Origin: UM-FILTER-38-24 sp041663205
Lineage (GTDB): Bacteria > Patescibacteriota > Gracilibacteria > UBA1369 > LOWO2-01-FULL-3
DNA length: 10,282 nucleotides
Reading direction: 5' to 3'
Assembly (NCBI GenBank): GCA_041663205.1
Contig: JBAZQZ010000030.1
Location: 1-10,282 of the forward strand
The notes under the pieces: model-generated
The model's database searches: none
Seen by the model: only the letters and a program-made list of their open reading frames with translations
Told to the model about the DNA's origin: nothing
Translations under genes and position numbers: made by a program
Shown: positions 1 through 6,351 of the stretch, piece by piece
Numbering within the stretch: position 1 is the first letter of the stretch
Layout of the letters: each line of letters starts with the position of its first letter

Positions 1-1
1 T

Positions 2-1033
2 GAATCGGGGATCGAGGTTTCGCTTTATAACATTAAACATAATCTTCCGGGATGGGAAACTAAAGATAAGGGCTTTGTGCCATTAAAAATCGATGATGAG
101 AAAAAAGTTGTAACGGAGTATAAAGTCGATAATACTTGCAACGCTTATCCGTGTTTCGGTTCCGATTTTAATAAAGAGAAGGTGGATGATTTGAGCGCTT
201 TTTATGATGTACTTGAGCTAAATGAATCTATCACGATTCCGCTTTTTGTGGTCAAGGATGTGGTTGAGAATAAAGTCGAAAATTTCACCGTGGAGTTTTA
301 TGGGGTTTTTAATCCGAATAATGACCTTAAAGTGAAGAGTAAATCCGGTTTTACTCTTAGCGGATGGGACATATTGAGATGGAAGATTTTGGGAATATCG
401 GGGGATGAAAATGTTAAAAATAAAACCGAGTCTGTCAGCGATTTTACGGCGCTTTCGACGTTGAATAAGGCCGGAGAAAAAGACCCGACTAATGCCAAAA
501 ATCCTTCGTGGTTCGGAAGTGTTAGATGTAATCAAGTTAACGGGGAGAGGTATACCGATGAGATTGAGTGTACGGATTATGGGTTTGGGAAGGGATATCA
601 GGAGACAACTCTCGGGCAGGATGTTGCGAAGACGGTTGTCGGAAATTGTGACAATACAGAGGCGCGGGAGCATTATGTTTACGCGAACGGAGAGGTTCAA
701 AGCACGGTGTCTTGTTATCCCATTTCCGATTTTTTGAAGGAACATAAGCTTAATTATTTGACTCTTACGAACTTGATGAATCCGTCGGTGTTTAATGATG
801 ATTTTTCCGAGGATAAGAAAATTGCGATGTCGAAATTGTATTTTAGAGTTGAGCTTTTCGGGGAGGATAATAAGACGGTTCGCGAATATGCGGAAATCGT
901 TTCAAACGGGTATAGCGGGAACAGCAAACAAAGTATCAGCGTGAATTTGAAGCGCGATAGTTTCATGCCGGTTTTCAATTTTTCTTTGTATAGCACGTTC
1001 AAGAAAAAGGGAAATGAAAAGGCGTGGGAGTAG
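2..1033 (+). CDS. Exported pilus-type (PilX-like?) protein, 3' part only
   Basis: The frame is open from base 2 to the TAG stop at 1031-1033 (343 codons) and the true start lies left of the window. An internal GTG at 77 has no ribosome-binding site and is unlikely to be the start. The visible part is soluble, rich in Asn, Asp, Val, Phe and Tyr, and has six cysteines, enough for three disulfides in an exported domain. No membrane helix is seen, so any signal or anchor must be in the missing N-terminus. The last ~60 residues (pattern Y-F-R-V-E-L-F-G ... V-R-E-Y-A ... G-Y-S-G ... P-V-F-N-F-S-L-Y) resemble, from memory, the C-terminal end of PilX-type pilus assembly proteins common in CPR bacteria. 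That family call is inference. It precedes metG on the same strand with a 64-base gap. The CDS is solid; the function is tentative. Confidence 0.82.
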   Translation, partial: ESGIEVSLYNIKHNLPGWETKDKGFVPLKIDDEKKVVTEYKVDNTCNAYPCFGSDFNKEKVDDLSAFYDVLELNESITIPLFVVKDVVENKVENFTVEFYGVFNPNNDLKVKSKSGFTLSGWDILRWKILGISGDENVKNKTESVSDFTALSTLNKAGEKDPTNAKNPSWFGSVRCNQVNGERYTDEIECTDYGFGKGYQETTLGQDVAKTVVGNCDNTEAREHYVYANGEVQSTVSCYPISDFLKEHKLNYLTLTNLMNPSVFNDDFSEDKKIAMSKLYFRVELFGEDNKTVREYAEIVSNGYSGNSKQSISVNLKRDSFMPVFNFSLYSTFKKKGNEKAWE

Positions 1034-1097
1034 GAGTGTTTTTCCCAAGGGGGCGTTCATGATTGATTTGTGATGGTTTTTTTGGTAGGCTTCCGGC

Positions 1098-2621
1098 ATG
1101 AATAAATTTTATTTGACGACGGCGATTGCGTATGTGAATGCGGCGCCGCATATAGGACACGCGCTTGAATTTGTGCAGGCGGATGCGATGGCGAGGTATC
1201 ATCGTGCAAAGGGGGATGAGGTGTTTTTTCTTACGGGAACGGACGAGCATGGTGTGAAAATTTATGAAGCTTCTCAGGAAAAGGGCGTGGATACGCAAAA
1301 ATTTGTGGACGAAAATGCGAAAAAATTTATTAATTTAAAAGAAACGCTGAATTTGTCGTATGACGGTTTTGTGCGTACCAGTGCGCCGGCGCATAAAAAA
1401 GGCGCGAAGAAAATTTGGGAAAAAATGTTTGAGGCGGGGGATATTTATAAAGATATTTATAAGGGGAATTATTGTGTCGGGTGCGAGTCTTTTATTCCGG
1501 AAAAGGATTTGGATGGCGAGGGGAATTGTCCTATTCATAAGAAAAAACCGAAAACGCTTGAGGAAGAAAATTATTTTTTCAAGCTTTCAAAGTATTCTGA
1601 TGCTATAAAAAAGGCTATTGAAAGCGGAAAATTGCTTGTTTTGCCGGAGGAGAGAAAAAATGAAATGCTGAATTTGATAGGAGAGGGCGGGCTTAAAGAC
1701 GTGAGTTTTTCGCGTCCGAAGGACGTTTTGCCGTGGGGGATAGAGGTTCCGAATGATGAATCTCAAGTGATGTATGTTTGGTGCGACGCGCTTTCGAATT
1801 ATATTACGGCGCTTGGGTATGCGGAGGACGGGGAAGAGGGGGCGAATTTTAAAAAGTTTTGGCCGTGCGATGTGCATTTGATCGGGAAAGATATTTTGAG
1901 ATTTCATGCGGGAATTTGGATCGGAATGCTTTTATCCGCGGGGCTTGAATTACCGAAGGCGATTTATGTGCATGGATTTGTGACGAGTGAAGGGCAGAAG
2001 ATGAGCAAGAGTCTTGGAAATGTCGTAAATCCGCTTGAGTATACGGAAAAATACGGGAGTGAGGCGATGAGATATTATCTTCTTAAAGAAATTCCGACTA
2101 CCGATGACGGGGATTTTTCGCATAAAAGATTCCTGGAGGTTTTCAACAGCGAACTTGCGAACAGTATGGGAAATTTGGTGAATCGCGTCGTGATGATGAC
2201 GGACAGATATTGTGGCGGAAAAGTGCCGGCGAAAACGGATGGAGCGGGTGTTTACGAACAGCTTATGCTCCTTGTGGATGCGTATAAAACGGCTTTTGAA
2301 AGGTTTGATTTGAAAGTTGCGTGCGAGGCTCTTGTCGGGATTGTTAATCTTGGGAATAAATATATCGATGACAAAAAACCATGGTCTCTCGCGAAAGAGT
2401 CGCCTGAGAAAGTTCCGGAGGTTTTGTATAATCTTCTTGAATTGTTGAGGTTTGTCGGAATTTTGTTTTCTCCGATTTTGCCTGAGTGTTCAGTGAAAAT
2501 CTTGAAACAAATCGGAGCGGATTTTGGGGATGTGAAGCTGGATTCTTTGAAGTGGGGCGTGTTAAATGAAGGCGAAAATGTTCAAAAAGGAGATGTTCTT
2601 TTTCCGAGGATTGAGGATTAG
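1098..2621 (+). CDS. metG: Methionyl-tRNA synthetase
   Basis: Class I aminoacyl-tRNA synthetase (507 aa) that charges tRNA-Met with methionine in the cytosol. The catalytic fold shows HIGH at residues 18-21 and KMSKS at 301-305. The inserted zinc knuckle has C126-x2-C129 and C144-P-I-H147, a single C-C-C-H site like that of the Thermus-type enzyme rather than the four-Cys or double-knuckle forms. The methionine/adenylate pocket region reads V-M-Y-V-W-C-D-A-L-S-N-Y. The C-terminal helical anticodon-binding domain contains the K-K-P-W-S motif with W429, matching the anticodon-reading Trp of the family. The protein ends after this domain, so the Trbp111/EMAP-like tRNA-binding appendix is missing, as in short monomeric versions. 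The ATG at 1098 gives the usual N-terminus (KFYLTT...YVNAAPHIGH). Its TAG stop overlaps the stop of the convergent gene at 2618. Confidence 0.97.
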   Translation: MNKFYLTTAIAYVNAAPHIGHALEFVQADAMARYHRAKGDEVFFLTGTDEHGVKIYEASQEKGVDTQKFVDENAKKFINLKETLNLSYDGFVRTSAPAHKKGAKKIWEKMFEAGDIYKDIYKGNYCVGCESFIPEKDLDGEGNCPIHKKKPKTLEEENYFFKLSKYSDAIKKAIESGKLLVLPEERKNEMLNLIGEGGLKDVSFSRPKDVLPWGIEVPNDESQVMYVWCDALSNYITALGYAEDGEEGANFKKFWPCDVHLIGKDILRFHAGIWIGMLLSAGLELPKAIYVHGFVTSEGQKMSKSLGNVVNPLEYTEKYGSEAMRYYLLKEIPTTDDGDFSHKRFLEVFNSELANSMGNLVNRVVMMTDRYCGGKVPAKTDGAGVYEQLMLLVDAYKTAFERFDLKVACEALVGIVNLGNKYIDDKKPWSLAKESPEKVPEVLYNLLELLRFVGILFSPILPECSVKILKQIGADFGDVKLDSLKWGVLNEGENVQKGDVLFPRIED

Positions 2622-3043
2622 CTTGCGGCGGCCGTTAACGCCATGTTTATCACTATTCTTACAAGCGAGTAAGAGAGGATTATTAAGAGTAGGCCGAGGA
2701 CCGCCCATGTCAAACTTCGTTTGCCTTCTTCGATTTTTTCCGATTCTGCTCCCTGAAAAGCCATGTTGAAGCCTGTCATTGCGATTATAATTACTGCGAT
2801 CGGGGCGGCGAAATACAAAAGTCCGCCCGCCAGAATTTGTAAAAACACTATTGTTCCGGAGGTTGTGCTTGCTTGTGTATTTCCTTTTGATGGGTCGAGT
2901 TCTTTTCCCAAACTGAAGGGTTCGTTTATCGGTCTGAAGTCTTCCGGGATTGTATACCCGAATGCGGAAAAAGCGGATATCGCCATCGTTATCGCGATTG
3001 CGAGGGTTGTCATTATTGCCAGTTTTTTGATTGTTTTTTTCAT
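2618..3043 (-). CDS. VirB2/TrbC-like two-helix pilin paralogue E
   Basis: Last gene of the pilT operon; 141 aa from the ATG at 3043. A signal peptide is predicted over about residues 1-28, then a short exposed segment (~30-65), a hydrophobic region at about 66-95, a charged loop (G-A-E-S-E-K-I-E-E-G-K), and a second helix at about 111-137 with the S-Y-S-L-V pattern shared by the other four proteins. This architecture fits the VirB2/TrbC-like (T4SS pilin) group; the exact family is inferred. The ATG follows the TAA of the upstream gene after one base (TAA-A-ATG), which suggests translational coupling. An in-frame TTG at 3058 would add five residues (MKRYK) and overlap the upstream gene by 14 bases; I prefer the ATG. 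The TAA stop (2618-2620) overlaps the metG TAG. Confidence 0.85.
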   Translation of the reverse strand: MKKTIKKLAIMTTLAIAITMAISAFSAFGYTIPEDFRPINEPFSLGKELDPSKGNTQASTTSGTIVFLQILAGGLLYFAAPIAVIIIAMTGFNMAFQGAESEKIEEGKRSLTWAVLGLLLIILSYSLVRIVINMALTAAAS

Positions 3044-3044
3044 T

Positions 3045-3455
3045 TTATACCGCTTCAAAGAAATTTATTTTTGCTATTCCGGATACTATTCCGTAGGATG
3101 CCGCGATTACCATGACTCCGATTAGTAAATACATTATCATTTTTTTTGCTTTTGACGTGTCTTCGTCTTCACCTTGCGATTTTAGGTAAAATATTCCGGT
3201 AACGACCAGTGCGACGAGGGTCAGGATCATCGACCATCCCAAAACTGTTTTTATTATGTTTGAAATTGCCGATTCCATTGTCAGGCTTGGCAAGTCTTTT
3301 ATGGCGTCCAATTCTTTGTAGTCGTTTGTTTCAGTTTGTCCCGGGCGAGGGGTTAATTTGTCCAAATTCGGTTGATCCGCAAATGCGGCGGTCAGACTTG
3401 TGATCTTTAGAAATGCTGTTACGGCGGCCAATTTTAGTGTTTTTATGTGTTTCAT
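3045..3455 (-). CDS. VirB2/TrbC-like two-helix pilin paralogue D
   Basis: 136-aa membrane protein, the fourth of five tandem paralogues. A signal peptide covers about residues 1-26 (A-F-A then D). The exposed segment of about 40 residues is Pro/Asp/Lys rich. Helix one runs from about 67 to 91 and helix two from about 104 to 128, separated by a short acidic-then-basic loop (G-E-D-E-D-T-S-K-A-K-K). Helix two carries the S-Y-G-I-V version of the shared pattern. The ATG at 3455 lies two bases after the stop of the upstream gene, and the leader is A-rich with no Shine-Dalgarno site. As with its neighbours, it probably inserts in the cytoplasmic membrane and may be a pilus subunit or channel component. 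The paralogy is seen directly; the role is inferred. Confidence 0.85.
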   Translation of the reverse strand: MKHIKTLKLAAVTAFLKITSLTAAFADQPNLDKLTPRPGQTETNDYKELDAIKDLPSLTMESAISNIIKTVLGWSMILTLVALVVTGIFYLKSQGEDEDTSKAKKMIMYLLIGVMVIAASYGIVSGIAKINFFEAV

Positions 3456-3457
3456 TT

Positions 3458-3943
3458 TTATGGTTTTGCCGGTGTTTGTGTTTCGACCGGTTGCGGGTTT
3501 TGGTTGTCCAATTTTATGTTTGTAATCGCGATTACTATTGTGTATGAAAGCAGAGCGATAATCATTCCGACTATACCGTATATGATTTGGGTTTTGCCTT
3601 TTCCGGCCGCTTCGTCGTTGCTGTAGGCCGTCAGGTAGCGGACGCCGCCGATGACGATCATAAGTAATGCGAATCCTCCGGTCATTCCTATCAATCCTAT
3701 CGCAAATTTTGGAAGAATTTCGTCGACAAGCTTTGTTCTTGTTCCTTTTGTTTCTTGTTCCGTGGCCTCGGGGCCGGGAAGATTTGCCGGTTTCGGGATG
3801 TATGACGGTTTGAACGGTTGTGTCGTCGTGGTTGGAGTTGCGGGTGTGGCTTGTGCATCTGCGGCGTATGCTATCGTTGTCACCGTCAGCAAGGAGATTG
3901 AAACGAATGCCAGTACTAATATTTTTTTAATGATTTTTTGCAT
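3458..3943 (-). CDS. VirB2/TrbC-like two-helix pilin paralogue C
   Basis: 161-aa membrane protein. A clear signal peptide (residues 1-27, ending A-Y-A before A-D-A) is followed by a Thr/Pro/Ala-rich exposed stretch (about 28-68) that resembles a flexible, possibly wall-spanning, linker. Helix one (about 80-104) and helix two (about 118-143) enclose the loop Y-S-N-D-E-A-A-G-K-G-K, matching the acidic-then-K-x-K pattern of the neighbours. The second helix has S-Y-T-I-V. The protein ends in a hydrophilic Pro/Gln/Thr tail absent from the other paralogues. The ATG at 3943 follows the preceding TAA after one base (TAA-T-ATG). VirB2/TrbC-like pilin is the best assignment from architecture alone. Confidence 0.86.
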   Translation of the reverse strand: MQKIIKKILVLAFVSISLLTVTTIAYAADAQATPATPTTTTQPFKPSYIPKPANLPGPEATEQETKGTRTKLVDEILPKFAIGLIGMTGGFALLMIVIGGVRYLTAYSNDEAAGKGKTQIIYGIVGMIIALLSYTIVIAITNIKLDNQNPQPVETQTPAKP

Positions 3944-3944
3944 A

Positions 3945-4688
3945 TTATCTTGTGAAAAAAGTTGGATTTATTGTGTAAAGGATGAGTCCCGATAAAAATA
4001 ATACCGCTATTCCGGCCAGTGATTTCAAAATTCTGTCTTTTGCTTTGCCGATTTCTCCGGATTCTCCTCCCGCAAGTGAGATTTGTATACTGCTGATTAT
4101 GACGACTATTACCGCTATAAGGCCCGAAAGTCCGGCCGCCCATCTGTAAATGAGGCCGACGTATCCTTCTATGAACGAAGCGCCTCCTTTTGCCAAAATC
4201 ACCATAATTGCCCGGCAATTGTATGAAACTTTGTATTTCGAGATCATTTCGGGGTCATTTGCGAGGGCTTCAGCTTTTGAGGAACATCCCGTGTCTTGGT
4301 CTTGCGGTGCTCTTGATAAAATCGGAAGTGTTTTTTCGATTCCATCTTTATTTAAGAATCGGAGGGTGTTTCTGTAACAAATTCTTTTTTGCAATTTCGG
4401 GTCGGTCAAGTCTTCTTCAAGAGAAAGAGGCTCTTCCACGAAGGTGATGACCCATCCTCCCACTCTGTCTTTGTCTGTTATACATTGGTTTTCTTTTTTT
4501 TCTTGTTCGGACAGGGCTGTGTCAAGTAGTTCTATTGTTTTGGGGTCTAGTGTCGTGGGTTTCGGGTTGTCGTCCGCCGCGAATGATGTTGTCGAAAAGG
4601 ATAATGTTAATGCGAAAAGTGCGACAATTATGTTTGTTATTGTGATTCCGCTCAAGATTTTTCCGATTGTTTTTGTTTTGTTTTTCAT
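3945..4688 (-). CDS. Large pilin-like paralogue B with four-cysteine exposed domain
   Basis: 247 aa, the longest of the five tandem proteins. A signal peptide covers about residues 1-37 (S-F-A then A-D-D). Unlike its neighbours it has a large exposed domain (about 38-175) with four cysteines (69, 104, 135, 158), which could form two disulfides outside the cell. The C-terminal part returns to the common plan: helix one about 180-206, loop G-G-E-S-G-E-I-G-K-A-K-D, helix two about 220-240. The loop is the clearest match to the other paralogues, so the gene looks like a pilin-type module with an added ectodomain, perhaps a tip or minor subunit (inference). The ATG at 4688 lies 13 bases after the stop of the upstream gene. 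Confidence 0.86.
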   Translation of the reverse strand: MKNKTKTIGKILSGITITNIIVALFALTLSFSTTSFAADDNPKPTTLDPKTIELLDTALSEQEKKENQCITDKDRVGGWVITFVEEPLSLEEDLTDPKLQKRICYRNTLRFLNKDGIEKTLPILSRAPQDQDTGCSSKAEALANDPEMISKYKVSYNCRAIMVILAKGGASFIEGYVGLIYRWAAGLSGLIAVIVVIISSIQISLAGGESGEIGKAKDRILKSLAGIAVLFLSGLILYTINPTFFTR

Positions 4689-4701
4689 CGTTTTATGCGT
4701 T

Positions 4702-5205
4702 TTATGCTGTGGTTTGCGTTATAAATAATGACTGTGCGAAGATAACGATCAGGTATGACATAAACGTTATGAGTAAGCCGTAAATCGCGTATTTGAAAAT
4801 TTCTTTCGCTTTGTCGATTTTGGTTTGATCTCCTTGTGCGATCATGAACATGAATCCCGCGATTATGAAAATTATCATCGCGATTGTTCCGATGATGCCT
4901 GTTGCGTATTCTATTATTTTTAAAATGAATGAAATGATCGGTGGATTTTTTGTGTCCGTGAAATATGTTTTTGGCTGTTGATCGTCTTTCCCGGGCGCTG
5001 ACCCCGGAAGTTTCAGTTCTTTGTTTACGTTATATTTAAGGTCTTTGAGATTGTATTGTTGTTCTTCGGTGGTTGCCGGCTTTGGTTCTGTTTTGGTGTT
5101 TGCCGCGAGAGAAATTTGTGAAAATGTCGTGAAAAACGTGATCGCGAATATCATTGTTAAAATTATTCCGAGAAATTTCTTATTTTTTTGTGTTTTTTGT
5201 GTCAT
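4702..5205 (-). CDS. VirB2/TrbC-like two-helix pilin paralogue A
   Basis: 167 aa, the first gene after pilT, with a 9-base gap and an A-rich leader. A Lys-rich start and hydrophobic segment (about 11-35, ending S-L-A-A) form a signal peptide. A hydrophilic Lys/Thr/Pro segment (about 36-88) would be exposed. Helix one (about 102-123) and helix two (about 137-160) flank the loop A-Q-G-D-Q-T-K-I-D-K-A-K, and helix two has S-Y-L-I-V. This is the protein closest to the plain pattern shared by all five, and it resembles VirB2/TrbC-like pilins in size and layout. Being next to the ATPase, it may be the major subunit, but nothing in the sequence proves this. Confidence 0.86.
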   Translation of the reverse strand: MTQKTQKNKKFLGIILTMIFAITFFTTFSQISLAANTKTEPKPATTEEQQYNLKDLKYNVNKELKLPGSAPGKDDQQPKTYFTDTKNPPIISFILKIIEYATGIIGTIAMIIFIIAGFMFMIAQGDQTKIDKAKEIFKYAIYGLLITFMSYLIVIFAQSLFITQTTA

Positions 5206-5214
5206 ATTTTTGTT

Positions 5215-6258
5215 TTATCCTTCAAAGTCTTTAGGCATGTTTAACATTGCGTTTTCTTCCGTGATTAATCCTGCTTCGAGAAGGTCTGTAAGCGATTTTT
5301 TCATGGTTTGCATTCCTTCTTTTGAGGATGTTTCGATTACGGAATTCACTTGATGAGTCGCCGATTTTCTTATCAAGTTTGCGATTGCGTTGTTTGCGAA
5401 CATTATTTCGTAGGCTCCCACACGGCCTTTTCCGTCTTTTGTTTTTATAAGTGTTTGCCAGAATACAGCTTTCAAGCTTTCGGAAAGTTGGGCTTTGATT
5501 TGGTTTTGTTGTTCTGTCGGGAATGCGTCGATGATTCTGTTTATCGAGTTTGCGCATCCTCTCGTGTGAAGTGTCGCGAAGACCAAATGTCCCGTTTCCG
5601 CCGCTGTTATCGCTTGTTGGATTGTTTCGATATCACGCATTTCTCCAAGAAGAATAACGTCGGGGGCTTCGCGAAGCGCACTTTTGAGCGCTTTTTGGAA
5701 ACTGTGTGTGTGTACGCCGACTTCTCTTTGTTGAATAACCGACTGGTTGTTTTGGTGAGTGTACTCAATAGGATCTTCGATTGTGATTATATGTTTTTTC
5801 TGATTTCTGTTGATTTCGTTAATCATTGAAGCAAGCGTTGTGGTCTTTCCACAGCCGGTAGGGCCGGTTACGATTACAAGTCCGTTTTTGAATGTTGTCG
5901 CTTTCTTCATCTGTTGCGGAAGGCCGAGTTCGTCCATTGAAAGCACTTTTTCTGAGATAAGCCTGAAAACGGCCGAGATACCTTTTCTTTGGACAAACAT
6001 GTTGACCCTGAATCTCGCAATCGTTTCGATGTCTATCGCGAAATCGATGTCGAGAGTTTGTTCAAACATCTTTTTTTGATCCGGATTCATTATCTCCAAA
6101 AGATATTCTTCCGCCATTTTTTTCGTTAGTTCCGGGTGTTCCTCGATTTTTACGAGGTCGCCATTTATGCGGAGAGTAGGCTTTATTCCCGTTGAGATGA
6201 AAACGTCGGATGCGTTGTACTGTACTGCCGTGCGTAGTATCTTTGATAATTTGAACAT
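5215..6258 (-). CDS. pilT: PilT-type twitching motility / retraction ATPase
   Basis: 347-aa cytoplasmic ATPase of the secretion superfamily (GspE/PilT family), close to the usual PilT length of about 345. The N-terminal PAS-like domain includes N-A-S-D-V-F and the segment before residue 100. Motifs of the C-terminal RecA-like domain, in order: Walker A G-P-T-G-C-G-K-T (132-139), Asp box I-T-I-E-D-P-I-E-Y (158-166), Walker B D-V-I-L-L-G-E-M-R-D (200-209, with E206), and His box T-G-H-L-V-F-A-T-L-H-T (222-232). A-I-A-N-L-I-R-K (291-298) is a variant of the A-I-R-N-L-I-R-E signature that marks PilT, the retraction motor, rather than PilB. It heads an operon with five small pilin-like membrane proteins. 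A promoter lies directly upstream; the leader is about 20 bases, A-rich, without a Shine-Dalgarno site. No PilB or PilC is visible nearby. Confidence 0.95.
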   Translation of the reverse strand: MFKLSKILRTAVQYNASDVFISTGIKPTLRINGDLVKIEEHPELTKKMAEEYLLEIMNPDQKKMFEQTLDIDFAIDIETIARFRVNMFVQRKGISAVFRLISEKVLSMDELGLPQQMKKATTFKNGLVIVTGPTGCGKTTTLASMINEINRNQKKHIITIEDPIEYTHQNNQSVIQQREVGVHTHSFQKALKSALREAPDVILLGEMRDIETIQQAITAAETGHLVFATLHTRGCANSINRIIDAFPTEQQNQIKAQLSESLKAVFWQTLIKTKDGKGRVGAYEIMFANNAIANLIRKSATHQVNSVIETSSKEGMQTMKKSLTDLLEAGLITEENAMLNMPKDFEG

Positions 6259-6284
6259 TCTTTTGTTTTTGTTTTATTCATGTA

Positions 6285-6313
6285 ATTATAGCACAAAAAA
6301 CCCCTTTTTGAAA
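6285..6313 (-). promoter_or_regulatory. Extended -10 promoter of the pilT operon
   Basis: On the minus strand, bases 6293-6285 read TGCTATAAT, a perfect -10 box with the TGn extension. At a 17-base spacer the -35 position (6313-6308) reads TTTCAA, a poor match, which is typical when the extension is present. Transcription would start near 6278, leaving a leader of about 20 bases before the pilT ATG at 6258. The -35 region lies inside the terminator hairpin of the upstream operon. Confidence 0.72.
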
Positions 6314-6317
6314 GGGG
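6295..6317 (-). terminator. Rho-independent terminator of the 184-aa / Pro-Ala protein operon
   Basis: The minus strand carries the inverted repeat CCCCTTT / AAAGGGG with a three-base loop (6317-6301), directly followed by six T (6300-6295). This is a standard intrinsic terminator for genes transcribed leftward from 7561. It lies about 35 bases after the stop at 6352. On the plus strand the hairpin has no immediate T tract, so it is likely one-directional. Confidence 0.85.
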
Positions 6318-6351
6318 ATTTGTATGTTTTTTCCTTATGCTTGAGAGCTTT

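Noticed and set aside
218..745. Minus-strand 175-codon frame opposite the first gene
   Set aside because: The predicted protein is Arg/Ile-rich without recognisable domains, and the plus-strand frame is open from the window edge with protein-like composition.
1034..1097. Terminator or promoter between the first gene and metG
   Set aside because: There is only a weak CCC/GGG pair with a two-base loop and no convincing -10 box, so nothing can be called.
2575..2608. AAAAAG/CTTTTT inverted repeat near the end of metG as a terminator
   Set aside because: The stem is six bases, almost all A-T, inside the coding region; too weak to support.
3041..3058. TTG start at 3058 for the last pilin-like gene
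   Set aside because: It would overlap the previous gene by 14 bases; the ATG at 3043, one base after the previous stop, gives a normal signal peptide and matches the other junctions.
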